Source: Atopobiaceae bacterium (GTDB lineage: Bacteria; Actinomycetota; Coriobacteriia; Coriobacteriales; Atopobiaceae). From it: a DNA stretch of 64,000 nucleotides. The stretch's first letter is position 1. Each line of letters opens with the position of its first letter. Shown in pieces: positions 35,328-45,252 of the stretch. The translations under genes were made by a program, and so were the position numbers. The notes under the pieces are model-generated. The model did no database searches. It saw only the letters and a program-made list of their open reading frames with translations, and was not told the origin of the DNA. The DNA lies in the NCBI GenBank assembly GCA_022482785.1, contig JAKVON010000001.1, positions 186,001 through 250,000 on the forward strand. Direction: 5' to 3'.

Positions 35328-38300
35328 ATGGACAGAAAGTCATCCCCCTTGAACAAGAAGGCGGCCGCTCTCATCGCGCTCGTGGCCGCGCTCGTCCTCG
35401 TAGGTCCCTCGCGGGCGTTCGCCGCCTGCGACCTCGACGCGCCTGCGGCGGTGCCGAGCCTCTATGCGAGCATTCCCGATGGAAAAGACTTCAAGGGGTA
35501 CTCGGTCCTGCCGAACTCCCCCTACCTCGCCTCGACGGTGATACTCTCGACCACATCGGACGGCGCCTCCATCTACTACACGCTCGACGGGACCGACCCC
35601 ATCGACGCCTCGACGGGCGTGCTCTCCTCGGCCGCGACGCTCTACCAGGACCCGCTGCCCGTCGCAGGCAACATGACCATCCGGGCAGCATCCGTGAAGG
35701 GTCTCACGGGCTCGCAGGCGCAGAGCTGGTCGAACGTCTCCATGCGCTACGTGAAGGACTCGAGCATCTATGCCTCCTTCTCGGGTGACACCGACGACGA
35801 GTCCGCCGAGGTCTCCGCCGCCGACCCTGCGGGGTCATGGACGCGCGTCAGGTACTCCTCTCTGCCCCAAGGCATGAGCGCGAGCCCCGCGTCCCTCCCC
35901 TATTGCTACGAGTCGTCGGGGAACGGCTCCGCAGGGAGCCTCCAGTCGACGGTGCTCCAGCCGGTCCTCAAGAGAACAGGCTCCAGCCCGGCCCTCTGCA
36001 TCTCGGTCTGGCGTGACAGCTCCTATGACGGCGACGACTCCGTCACCCCCTTCTATGTGGCGCCCAGCGCCCAGGAAGACCAGGAGACGCATGTGACCTT
36101 CGGCGTATCCATCCCGCTCAAGACCACAGGCGGCGAGAGCGACGGCTGGTACGAGTATGCCTTCGACCTCTCCGCCGTCGCCGGCCAGTCCGTCTGGTGC
36201 GGCGTCGAGACGTCTGCCACGAGCCCCGCCTACGTCGACGACCTCTACGCAGCGTCCGATTTCATTTCGTCGCCCACTTGGTCGCTCTCGACCAGCACCT
36301 ACCAGGACGGGACCACGCTCTCGCTTGCCGAGGGCAACCCGTTATATCTCGCGGCGACAGGCTTGAAACTCACCCAGACGCGGATGTACGCGGCGGTTGG
36401 CAACTCGGCAAAGACGCCAACCGAGACCCCCGACGTCTTGCTACCGACGAGCGCCTCTGCCTACCAGGACGCGCTGACGCCGAGCGACAGCACCACGTAC
36501 GTGGGCTACTCCGACTACACCCTGATGGGCGTGCTCTCGTACAGGAGCCCCATCACATGCGAGAGGCTCTTTGAGAAGACCTGCCTCGAGCCCGAGGTGA
36601 CGCTCGAGGACGGCACGGAGGTCGGGGACGGGGACTACCCCTACGGGACGAAGGTCTACATCTCGAGCCCGACCCCTGGCGCCAGCATCAAGTGCACGCG
36701 CGTCATGGACAAGCTGGTCACGGACCACGGGCAGATGACGGCCTATTCGGGACCCTACACGTTGACGGGCGATATGGGAATCAGAGCATGCGCGACGAAG
36801 GCAGGCTATCTCGACAGCGATGCCATCACCTGCACTGTCACCTGCGTTCCCGGCCCCTCCGTCGAAGCCTGCGACGCCGCCTCGCAGCCGGGGGTCGTGC
36901 ACGCCGGCCAGCAGGTGTCCCTCAAACTCTCGACGACGAATTCGAGCGGCGACACGGTCGACACGAAGGGTTACTCCATCTACTACACCACCGACGGGAC
37001 CGAGCCCTACGCAGACGAGAACGGCACCATCCACGGCACCCTCTACGCCGGGCCGATAGCCATCGACACGGACACGCAGGTCATCGCTCGTGCGCTCAAG
37101 ACGGGAGCCGCCGGGGGCGACCCGTGCTCCTTCTCCTATCAGGTCTCGACCGCCGCCGACATCTACGAGCCCGACGACTCGGCCTCCGCGGCGCGCTCGA
37201 TCAGCTTCCCGTTCGAGGTGACGGCCACGCTCGACACCGCCTCCGACGTCGACTGGTATCGCCTCGAGGTGTCAGGCGCCGGCGCCTACACCTTCTCGCT
37301 CGGCAACCCCGCCGGCCACGCCTATCGGCTCGACCTCTGTAGCGCAAACGGCACGCCCATCGACACCTCCATGGGCGGCACGGACAGCTCATCCGTCATC
37401 AGGGCGCTGCCTGCCGGGACCTACCTCCTCGAGGTCACGGGCGACGGCTCGGCCTCGACGGACGCCTACACCCTCCTCGCCACCAAGAACGTCGAGGGCA
37501 CGGCAAACGGTTCCGACCCCGTCGACCTCTCCGAGGCGAGCATGGTCGCGCACCTGTTCAGCAACGAGAGCCCCACGGCCTGGCTCAAAAGCACCGGCGC
37601 GCGCTCGGGAGCAACAGAAAAGAAGGCGCTGTCGTACTACGCCAACTGGGACGGGCCCGTCTCCGAGGCGACCGAGCCCTACCCCACGTCTGCCGGGAGC
37701 AACTTCGTCGACCCCCTGACGAAGAAGATCCCCCTCCCCACCGCGTTCCCGTACTACTCGCGCACGGCCCATCCCGAGCTCTACCATCTCGAGCAGGCAC
37801 TCTGTTTTGACAACGAGGAAAGCACCGAGAGCCTGAAGGCACATCTGGAGCAGGCCGTCTACTGCTACGGGGCCGCGACGTTCAGCCTGGATTGGGCTAG
37901 CGTCACCACAAACAAGGATTCGCCTACAATCGTGGGAGACAAGGGGGCCTACTACTACCTGCCCCCAGCAGACCCGGAGACCGGCTTCGACCCCAGCAGC
38001 CTGAATGCCAACGGCCACGAGGTCGCGCTCGTGGGCTGGGACGACTCCATCCCCAAGGAACACTTCTCGGTCACGATCGACGGGAACACCTATACCCCCG
38101 CGCATGACGGCGGCTTCATCGTCAAGAACCAGTGGGGAACAGCCTTTGGGGATGCCGGATACTACTACATCTCGTACGACACCGCGGGCTTGGAAACCGG
38201 CGACTCCCTGGTCTGCCTCGAGAGCGCGGACGACTACGACACGCTCTACGAGCACGCTCCCATGGGATCGGAGTACTACTTCAACTTCGCAACCCCGACG

Positions 38301-39548
38301 GGCTACGAGAAGTGCTCATATACCGCCGAGAGCAGCGAGACGCTGCGGGCGGTCAGCTTCTGGTCGTGCGACGAGAACGCAGACTACGACGTATGGGTGC
38401 AGGTCGGAGACGGGCAGGGCAGGCATGTCGCATCGGGCAGCCACGCCTGTCCCGGGCTCTACAACGTTCGCCTCGACGAGGGCATCGAGCTCGCCCAGGG
38501 GCAGGACTTCACCATCACGGTACGGCTTTCCACCCGCGACGGATCGGCGTTGCATGGCATCCTCCAATACCCGGGGGAAAGCAGCGGCACCGAGAACTTC
38601 GCGAAGTACTGCGCCCCGGGATGGGCGGAGGTGAGCGAGGATGGCACGAACTGGCAGGACCTCGCGGCCATGAGCTCGAGCATCTACGTCGCCGCCCTGA
38701 CCGAAGGCACCGACACGGAGGGCTCGAACGTCGTGATTCCCACCAACGGGAACGCCACGACGAGCTCGGCCCTCTCTCCCCAAGACGCGGGCATCACCGC
38801 CATAGAGAACATCTCCGAGGTCAACTCGACCCCGGTGGACGCGAGCTCGGAGCTCACGACCCAATCGACGTCGCTCGACCTTCCCGACAAGTTCGACCTG
38901 CGCGACATCAACGGCGACGGGACGGGCGTCAGCGCCGTGACGAGCGTGAAGAACCAGATCCCCTACAACACCTGCTGGGCGTTCGCCCTGACGGCGAGCG
39001 CAGAGAGCGTGCTCATGAGGCGTGACGGCTTCGCCTATTCCTATCCCATCTCGGTGTCTGCCAGCGCCGACCAGGTCATCCACCTCACCGAGGAGAACCC
39101 GACGGTCCCGGTCGACCTCACGGGAACCGTCACGACCGAGAAGGAGGACGTCGTCTCGAGCGACTACGTCGCCTGGTCGTATTCGGGAGACCTCGACAGC
39201 GTCGACGTCCAGGGCACGGGGAGCTCGTCGGGAGCGTCTGCGACGCTGCTCACCGCCAAGGCCGCAGGCACCGTGACCGCGACGGCCACGAGCGCGGCCG
39301 ACACCCTGAAGAAGGCGTCGACCACGATCACCATCGTGGACGACCGGACGAAGGACAGCGGCGACTCTGGCGGCCAAGGCACGGCCGACAGCGGCACCGA
39401 CACCCCAGGGACGCAGCAACCGGACTCGGGAGTTCCGACGACGGGAGACGGCATGCCCCTCGAGGCCGCCGCGCTGCTCGCTGCCGGAGGACTCGCGCTC
39501 CTCCTCGGAGCAGCTACGATTAATTGGTTTATACGTCTAGTTAAATGA
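35328..39548 (+). CDS. Surface-anchored papain-like (C1) cysteine protease with permuted catalytic order
   Basis: The protein has 1406 residues. There is a signal peptide (about 1-34), two chitobiase-C/Ig-like repeats with SIYYTLDGTDP and SIYYTTDGTEP (about 50-140 and 525-600), and a PPC-like domain from residue 611. The protease parts follow. A segment with LSEASMVAHLF and YYANWDGPVSE leads to His897 (GHEVALVGWDD) and Asn934 (VKNQWG), then a lectin-like domain (about 950-1130). Only after that comes LPDKFDLRD (from 1185) with oxyanion Gln1210 and catalytic Cys1216 (NTCWAFA). In known C1 enzymes Cys precedes His and Asn, so the order here is permuted. An Ig-like domain and a VPTTGD sorting signal (1369-1374) end the protein. 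ATG 35328 follows a GAGAGGGTGGGAG site. Confidence 0.9.
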   Translation: MDRKSSPLNKKAAALIALVAALVLVGPSRAFAACDLDAPAAVPSLYASIPDGKDFKGYSVLPNSPYLASTVILSTTSDGASIYYTLDGTDPIDASTGVLSSAATLYQDPLPVAGNMTIRAASVKGLTGSQAQSWSNVSMRYVKDSSIYASFSGDTDDESAEVSAADPAGSWTRVRYSSLPQGMSASPASLPYCYESSGNGSAGSLQSTVLQPVLKRTGSSPALCISVWRDSSYDGDDSVTPFYVAPSAQEDQETHVTFGVSIPLKTTGGESDGWYEYAFDLSAVAGQSVWCGVETSATSPAYVDDLYAASDFISSPTWSLSTSTYQDGTTLSLAEGNPLYLAATGLKLTQTRMYAAVGNSAKTPTETPDVLLPTSASAYQDALTPSDSTTYVGYSDYTLMGVLSYRSPITCERLFEKTCLEPEVTLEDGTEVGDGDYPYGTKVYISSPTPGASIKCTRVMDKLVTDHGQMTAYSGPYTLTGDMGIRACATKAGYLDSDAITCTVTCVPGPSVEACDAASQPGVVHAGQQVSLKLSTTNSSGDTVDTKGYSIYYTTDGTEPYADENGTIHGTLYAGPIAIDTDTQVIARALKTGAAGGDPCSFSYQVSTAADIYEPDDSASAARSISFPFEVTATLDTASDVDWYRLEVSGAGAYTFSLGNPAGHAYRLDLCSANGTPIDTSMGGTDSSSVIRALPAGTYLLEVTGDGSASTDAYTLLATKNVEGTANGSDPVDLSEASMVAHLFSNESPTAWLKSTGARSGATEKKALSYYANWDGPVSEATEPYPTSAGSNFVDPLTKKIPLPTAFPYYSRTAHPELYHLEQALCFDNEESTESLKAHLEQAVYCYGAATFSLDWASVTTNKDSPTIVGDKGAYYYLPPADPETGFDPSSLNANGHEVALVGWDDSIPKEHFSVTIDGNTYTPAHDGGFIVKNQWGTAFGDAGYYYISYDTAGLETGDSLVCLESADDYDTLYEHAPMGSEYYFNFATPTGYEKCSYTAESSETLRAVSFWSCDENADYDVWVQVGDGQGRHVASGSHACPGLYNVRLDEGIELAQGQDFTITVRLSTRDGSALHGILQYPGESSGTENFAKYCAPGWAEVSEDGTNWQDLAAMSSSIYVAALTEGTDTEGSNVVIPTNGNATTSSALSPQDAGITAIENISEVNSTPVDASSELTTQSTSLDLPDKFDLRDINGDGTGVSAVTSVKNQIPYNTCWAFALTASAESVLMRRDGFAYSYPISVSASADQVIHLTEENPTVPVDLTGTVTTEKEDVVSSDYVAWSYSGDLDSVDVQGTGSSSGASATLLTAKAAGTVTATATSAADTLKKASTTITIVDDRTKDSGDSGGQGTADSGTDTPGTQQPDSGVPTTGDGMPLEAAALLAAGGLALLLGAATINWFIRLVK

Positions 39549-40012
39549 CCGCCTTGCCTCCAGGGGACCAATGGGGGGGATGCCGCCATGGCGAGACCGA
39601 AACACGGGTTGCGTGCCGAATGTTGGTGCCAGGCTGCGATATGAGACGGCTACGGAACCACAGACGGGACGGGTCACAGCTCCCGCAACTGTGGGACGGC
39701 TGACGATTCGCGCAGCCAGAAGGCTGCAAGGACGCAAACCATACGACGTATCATGGACGTGCACCGCCTGGCACCGCACACGACCCCATGCAGTTATATG
39801 CCAAGGCAATTCTCCGCAGTTTCATACGTTTCTGTTGTCCGCTAAATGGCCAAAGCGTATGGAACGGCGGAGAATTGCGGACAAGTCGTGCGGCCCTTCA
39901 TCGCCCATCAGCGGCGGCGCGTCCCTCACGATGGCTGCAAGACAGCTGGAGGCGAGAGGCAGCGGCACAGGATGGGACCACGAGCGCGACCACAGATGGG
40001 GCCCGAAGGCAA
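39549..40012. other. Gene-free stretch between the cysteine protease and the MBL hydrolase
   Basis: No open frame here has a ribosome binding site or family pattern. It holds the hairpin repeat at 39806-39878. It also has a short degenerate segment (about 39608-39634, minus strand reading APTFGTQP) that resembles 40930-40957 on the plus strand (TPTFGAQP). Confidence 0.5.
39806..39878. repeat. Long imperfect hairpin (23-bp arms)
   Basis: The arms at 39806-39828 and 39856-39878 match in 21 of 23 positions as an inverted repeat (outer part GCAATTCTCCGC / GCGGAGAATTGC is perfect), with a 27-nt loop. It lies 135 bp after the end of the MBL gene on the minus strand and 258 bp after the protease gene. 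No T-run follows either arm, so a simple terminator is unlikely; a mobile or structured element is possible. Confidence 0.7.
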
Positions 40013-40804
40013 TCACACTTCCACCGTCTGCCCGCAGGCAAGGTAGCCGAGCTGGTCTGCCATGGCCGCCTTGAGGCAGCGGTATTGTCCGAGGCCCGTG
40101 CAGTGGCAGGTGAAGTAGGCCGTCCTGTGGCCCATGAGCTCGCGCGCCGCGTCGTCGAGCACGCGTCTCCCATCTCCTTCGACGTCGATCCTCATGAAGT
40201 GGAACCCTCCGACGAGGACGTCTGGCTCGAACCAGCCCTCGATGTCGAGGATGCCCTTGTGCGAGCAGCCGCTGAAGAGGACCTTCCTCCCCTGCTCCGT
40301 GACGAGCAGGTAGTGCTCGTGGAGGAAGGCATCGGGGACAAGCCGGCCGCCCTCGCGCGCCGTGAATCCCACGGAGCCGGTGCCATGGGTGCGTCTGCGA
40401 TCGTTGCACGAGAAGAGCTCGAGGCCATCGCCGAGATCGAGGTGGTCGTCGACGTACACGAGGCGATCCGAGCCGGCGAGGGCGGGATCGAGCCCGATGC
40501 CCTTCCCGGCGGCGTTGCGGTGCTCCTCGAACGCGCGGCGGTTGACATAGATCGACGCATGGTCATTGAGCTCGAGGAATGCGGGAAGCCCGCCGCCGTG
40601 GTCGTAGTGGCCGTGGGAGATGACGGCAACGTCCACCTGGGAGAGGTCGACGCCGAGAACGGCCGCGTTGCTGGCGAAGGCACCGGACTGCCCCATGTCG
40701 AAAAGCACGACATGCGAGCCGGTCTCCACCAGGAGGCTCAGCCCGTGCTCGGCGACGACGCCAGGGCGGCCTGCGGTGTTCTCCATGAGTGCCGTGACAC
40801 GCAT
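40013..40804 (-). CDS. MBL-fold metallo-hydrolase
   Basis: This is a 263-residue soluble protein. The metallo-beta-lactamase metal site SHGHYDHGGG (about residues 63-72) is intact. Further candidate ligands lie in FSGCSHKGI and HCTGLGQ near the end. The arrangement resembles the subgroup related to 7,8-dihydropterin-6-methyl-4-(beta-D-ribofuranosyl)-aminobenzene-5'-phosphate synthase and other small-molecule hydrolases; the substrate is unknown. ATG 40804 is used because GGGAGGGGG precedes it. It is divergent from the protease at 41021. A second copy of its last 101 bp lies at 34919. Confidence 0.88.
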   Translation of the reverse strand: MRVTALMENTAGRPGVVAEHGLSLLVETGSHVVLFDMGQSGAFASNAAVLGVDLSQVDVAVISHGHYDHGGGLPAFLELNDHASIYVNRRAFEEHRNAAGKGIGLDPALAGSDRLVYVDDHLDLGDGLELFSCNDRRRTHGTGSVGFTAREGGRLVPDAFLHEHYLLVTEQGRKVLFSGCSHKGILDIEGWFEPDVLVGGFHFMRIDVEGDGRRVLDDAARELMGHRTAYFTCHCTGLGQYRCLKAAMADQLGYLACGQTVEV

Positions 40805-41020
40805 CCCAGTCCCCCTCCCGAGCACGCCGAGGCCCCTCTGGCGCGAACTCCACCAACGAAGCGAGACGCGTCTTCCGCGCACCCCATAGTATTCATCACG
40901 TTCGAGACACCTGTTGCCGACCCGAAGGCCCTGACGCCGACGTTCGGCGCACAGCCACGGGATGTGGCTCTATATTGAGCCGAAGAGCGCTTTTCGGGAT
41001 GCTGGGAAAGAGGGGACGCC

Positions 41021-44000
41021 ATGGGCGTGAGGTCTCGTCGGGCAATGGAACCGGTTCTGAGGGTGTTGCTGGCTTTTGTGCTCGCGGTTGGATTGACGCC
41101 GCTGCCAAGCCACACGACGAGGGCGTATGCCCAGGAAGATTCGGGCACGAGCGCAACAACGCCTACCGCGCAGGTTCGCAATGCCATCGACCAGGCAGAA
41201 TCCGACGGTACGTGCGTCGCCGGCCAGGCACTCGTGGTCTATCACGCCTCTGGTGCCGCAAAGGGCGCGACGGGCGAGCTTGCCATCCAGTCTGACTCCG
41301 ACCCGCTTTCGCAGGCGGGCTTCGACGCCGAGGAGACGTGGGATCTCTCGACGGCCGACAGCATGGAATCCGCGAATGCGGCCTCCTCTGACGGTGCCCT
41401 CTCCGTGCAGTCCGAATCAACTGGATCTGCGATTGCATCGGGGTCAGACGTGCGCGTGGCGCTGGTGAACCGTCCCGACATGAGCGTGTCGGACCTGGTG
41501 GCAGAGCTGGACTCCCTCAGCTGCGTCGAATGCGCGCAGCCCAATTACGTAAGCGCGCAGGAGGCTTCGTCGACAGCGACCGAAACGCCTTCCGCGGCGT
41601 CGAGCGAATCGACGGTTTCGGACACGCAGGCCGCAGCTACGTCGCAGGCTGCAACCTCCTCGGTGACGTCCACGCCTCAGAACCTGGTGAGCCAGGGAAC
41701 CCCTCTGGGCAACGCCATCACCAACGATACGTTCAACAACCTGCAATGGGGACTTTCCGGAACGGGAAGCGAAATCGCCGGATCGACCATGGGCATCGGC
41801 TACGCCTCGGCGCTGGCCAAGGACACCGCATCTTCCACCACGGCGAATTCTGCCGTTGTGGCGGTTCTGGACACGGGCGTCGACTACACCAACCCCGACC
41901 TGAAAGACCAGATGTGGAGCGACCCCGGCAACATCGGCTTGGGCACCACCGAATCGCATGGCTACAACGGGATAACGGGCGCGTATGATCCCATGCCCAC
42001 GGCGACAGCCGAACACGGCACGCATTGTGCGGGCATCGTTGCCGCACAGACGAACAACAACCAAGGCATAGCCAGCGCGGCAGGTGCGAACCACCATACG
42101 CAGATCATCGGCCTTCGGAATCAAGACGATGGCGGCCACATCGTAGATTCGGCGAATATCGCCTGCTACGAGTACCTGGTGCGCGCACGCGCGGCCGGTG
42201 TCAACGTGGTCGCCGTCAACTGCTCGTGGGGACCGGACGGGGGAGGCCCGTACATCCCCGTGCTCGACTACGCCATCAACCAGGCGGGCAAGGCGGGCAT
42301 CCTCTCTATCTTCGGGGCAGGCAACTCGAGTTCGGACGTGAAGAACAACTACCAGCTTGCAGGGTTGGAAAGCCCGTATTTCATCAATGTTGCTTCGGTG
42401 AACCAGGAAAATGCGCTCTCGGCGTTCAGCTGCTATAACGAGACGGGTGTGGATGTCGCCGCACCGGGTTCCCGAATCCTCTCGACTATCCCCATCGCGA
42501 GCGGTTCAAAATACTTCATGCCCCAGCTGTCCTATATGGCCGGCAAGACGCAACCATCCGACGGCATGCTGTACTACACCGATGTCGCATCGCTGGGAAC
42601 CGGAACCTCGGGGGTCACGTATACGCTTCTGGACACGTCCACCCAGGAGACGTTCACCTGCGCAGGCGCCGTCACGCTGGATACGACGGGCACCGAGCTG
42701 GGATCGAACGCCCTGAAGGTGAGCATCGACTACGGCAGACTGACCGCCGCGGGACATACCCCCACGAACGTGCGGGTGAACCTTTCCTGGTCGATGAAAA
42801 ACCCCTTTAAGGGAATCACGCTCACCGACAAGGATCCCTCGCATTACGCCGTCGGCGTGACAGTGGACGAAACCGGGCTTACCGGCATGAAAGGATTCTT
42901 CGCGTACCAGGGGCTCTATGCGGGAACGACCGATTTGACAAAGGAGGGCTCGCGTTCCTATGTGGTCGAAGACACCATTCAGCCGAAAGGCAGCACCCTC
43001 ACCGCCCTCGATACTACAAGCGATACGCTGACGGCGCAGGTGGGAGTAACGTGCGACGACCACAGCAGTCAACCGACCGTACCGAGCGGGACGTGGTCGT
43101 GCTTGGTCACGGGCTACGGCATCGGCAAGATCACCGACCCCACCCAGGATTCGACAAGCGTCGCCGTGCCGTACATGTTCGAATCCGGAACGTCGATGGC
43201 GGCGCCGATGATCACCGGCAGCGTCGTCGAGCTGGCCGCGCTCTACCCCAACTACACGCCTCTCCAGCTGCGCGGCATCATCTGCGGCAGCACCAAGACG
43301 CTTGTTGCCGCCGATCAAGCGAAGGTCGCCTCGGGCGGGCGGTTCACGTTCGACACGGCGTTCGACAATTCCACGGTGAACGCCAACACCTGGTCGATCA
43401 CCACTTCGGGCTCCAGCGTGACCGTGCACGGTTACAACTTGGATCGCGCCACGCTGAGCGTGGATGGCACGACGGTCACACCGACCGCACAGTCGGCAGG
43501 CTCACTTACCTTCGCAGCGGATTCCTCGCTCTTCGACGGCGCACGGCATCGTTTCGACGTGACCGATACGGGCACGGGCCGCACATACAAGGCCGCATAC
43601 GTGATGCCCGCCACGACGTCCGATTCTCTTGTGCGCTTGGGAAATCTGCCTACCGACTTGAACGCGAGCACGGCTCAACTGGTCTCAGCGACCGATCGGC
43701 TGTTCTATGCCGACGGGAATGGGAGCTACCTGTATTCATGCGCCGACCCCTTCGACGAGTCTGCCACATGGACGAAGCTTGCCGTGCCTGGCACGCCTTG
43801 GGCCGGGTCTTCCAGCAATAACCGCTCCAGGTTGGCCTACGCATATGCGGATGGGAAGCTCTATGCGTTCTCCACCGACGACATCGCGGCCACGGAAAGC
43901 AACGATGAACAGGTGAACGTGTTCTGCAGCGTCTATGACATCGCAGCGAATAGCTGGTCGGGATACCAAAAAATAAGCACCTTCGTTTCAGTAGGGGTGG

Positions 44001-45022
44001 AGTCCCTTACGGCAACCAGCTGCGATGGAACGATATGTTGCGAGGTCTATTTCGATACGGGCTCAGGCGAGGACAACGTTCTGCTCACGAAAGCACCGGA
44101 TGCAACCGCGTATACGCAGAAGAGCCTGACGAGTTCAGACAGCCAGTTGGGCAAACCTCACGTGCTGAACGGCATCGGCGGGAAACTGTATGGACTGGCC
44201 ACGTACACCGCCGCCGACGGCACCTTGCAAACAGCGTTGGTGACGTGCGATAGTGCGACGGGCGCGGTTTCGAAGGTGGGGATCGTGAGCGGATATGGAA
44301 CCACGACCGATTCCTATGTGACCGACTCCAGGAACCTCAGCTGCCAGACGGGCGCGGGCAACGGCGTCATGGACGTCGGGCTGAATGCGAAGGACTATGG
44401 CGATCTGCAGCTGGTGAACATCGACGGGACGCTGGTGAAGCTGGGCAGCTTCGGTCTGTATGCAGCCGAGGGCCTGACGGCCGAGTCGCAGTGCATGTAT
44501 GCCGGCAACCTGTTCCTGAATTGCGTGGACCATGCCACCGACAGCGCGATATCCACCGGACTGTACACGTTGCCGGTGGACGTGGCGACGAAGGTGGCCA
44601 CCACGGACACGACCGCTTCGGCTGCGGCCGACCCTGCGGGCGGCGGCACGGCTACGGTATCCGACTGGCGGAAGAGCGCGGCATCCAGCTTGACCGTGCG
44701 CTCGGGGGATGCCGCCGTCTGGACGGCCGTTGCCGCAGATGGATACGCGTTCCAAGGCTGGTACGATGCCGACGGCAATCTGGTTTCCGACCAGGCGACG
44801 TACAGCTCGCGTATGTCGGGGGATCTGGGACTCACCGCTCGGTTCGCAGCAGCCCCTGGACCCACGCCGGCCGCTGCGGCCGGCAACGGGACGGGGACCG
44901 GTTCGTATGGGACAACGCCTCAAACAGGCGACACGGCTGCTCCTTGGGCGCTGGTTCTCCTCGCGGCGATCGTTGCAGCCGGCGGCATTGCCATCGAGTC
45001 CGGCAGACACATGAAACAGTGA
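41021..45022 (+). CDS. Subtilisin-like (S8) surface protease, tandem copy 1
   Basis: The protein has 1333 residues. There is a signal peptide (about 1-37), then a propeptide-like region with ALVVYHASGAAKG (shared with the other two S8 proteases) and a Ser/Thr-rich linker (about 180-225). The catalytic triad is Asp284 (AVLDTGVD), His332 (EHGTHCAG) and Ser725 (GTSMAAP), with a long insertion before the serine. A beta-rich, kelch-like part and a short InlB-like segment (AFQGWYDADG) follow. The end is TPQTGD (1299-1304), a hydrophobic helix and RHMKQ. It is probably secreted and wall-attached. A GAGGGGACGCC leader precedes ATG 41021, nearly the same as before the next gene. Codon third positions look less GC-biased than in neighbouring genes. 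Confidence 0.92.
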   Translation: MGVRSRRAMEPVLRVLLAFVLAVGLTPLPSHTTRAYAQEDSGTSATTPTAQVRNAIDQAESDGTCVAGQALVVYHASGAAKGATGELAIQSDSDPLSQAGFDAEETWDLSTADSMESANAASSDGALSVQSESTGSAIASGSDVRVALVNRPDMSVSDLVAELDSLSCVECAQPNYVSAQEASSTATETPSAASSESTVSDTQAAATSQAATSSVTSTPQNLVSQGTPLGNAITNDTFNNLQWGLSGTGSEIAGSTMGIGYASALAKDTASSTTANSAVVAVLDTGVDYTNPDLKDQMWSDPGNIGLGTTESHGYNGITGAYDPMPTATAEHGTHCAGIVAAQTNNNQGIASAAGANHHTQIIGLRNQDDGGHIVDSANIACYEYLVRARAAGVNVVAVNCSWGPDGGGPYIPVLDYAINQAGKAGILSIFGAGNSSSDVKNNYQLAGLESPYFINVASVNQENALSAFSCYNETGVDVAAPGSRILSTIPIASGSKYFMPQLSYMAGKTQPSDGMLYYTDVASLGTGTSGVTYTLLDTSTQETFTCAGAVTLDTTGTELGSNALKVSIDYGRLTAAGHTPTNVRVNLSWSMKNPFKGITLTDKDPSHYAVGVTVDETGLTGMKGFFAYQGLYAGTTDLTKEGSRSYVVEDTIQPKGSTLTALDTTSDTLTAQVGVTCDDHSSQPTVPSGTWSCLVTGYGIGKITDPTQDSTSVAVPYMFESGTSMAAPMITGSVVELAALYPNYTPLQLRGIICGSTKTLVAADQAKVASGGRFTFDTAFDNSTVNANTWSITTSGSSVTVHGYNLDRATLSVDGTTVTPTAQSAGSLTFAADSSLFDGARHRFDVTDTGTGRTYKAAYVMPATTSDSLVRLGNLPTDLNASTAQLVSATDRLFYADGNGSYLYSCADPFDESATWTKLAVPGTPWAGSSSNNRSRLAYAYADGKLYAFSTDDIAATESNDEQVNVFCSVYDIAANSWSGYQKISTFVSVGVESLTATSCDGTICCEVYFDTGSGEDNVLLTKAPDATAYTQKSLTSSDSQLGKPHVLNGIGGKLYGLATYTAADGTLQTALVTCDSATGAVSKVGIVSGYGTTTDSYVTDSRNLSCQTGAGNGVMDVGLNAKDYGDLQLVNIDGTLVKLGSFGLYAAEGLTAESQCMYAGNLFLNCVDHATDSAISTGLYTLPVDVATKVATTDTTASAAADPAGGGTATVSDWRKSAASSLTVRSGDAAVWTAVAADGYAFQGWYDADGNLVSDQATYSSRMSGDLGLTARFAAAPGPTPAAAAGNGTGTGSYGTTPQTGDTAAPWALVLLAAIVAAGGIAIESGRHMKQ

Positions 45023-45252
45023 CCGACCAGCTCTTGCAGCTGTAGCTCTCCATCGCGACGCTGGCCCGCCGCGGCTGGACGAAGCCTGTTGTCGAGTCCT
45101 GCGGATTTCAGGGCCCCGGCATGTCCCGCGGCATATCCCACGTATTCGTTCCTATTTTCGCATCATTCGAGCCGTTGAGATGCAGCAACCCCTCAGCGTG
45201 TCATACCATGAGCATCACGAGATTCATCGGCGCAAGGGGAAATGGGGACGCC

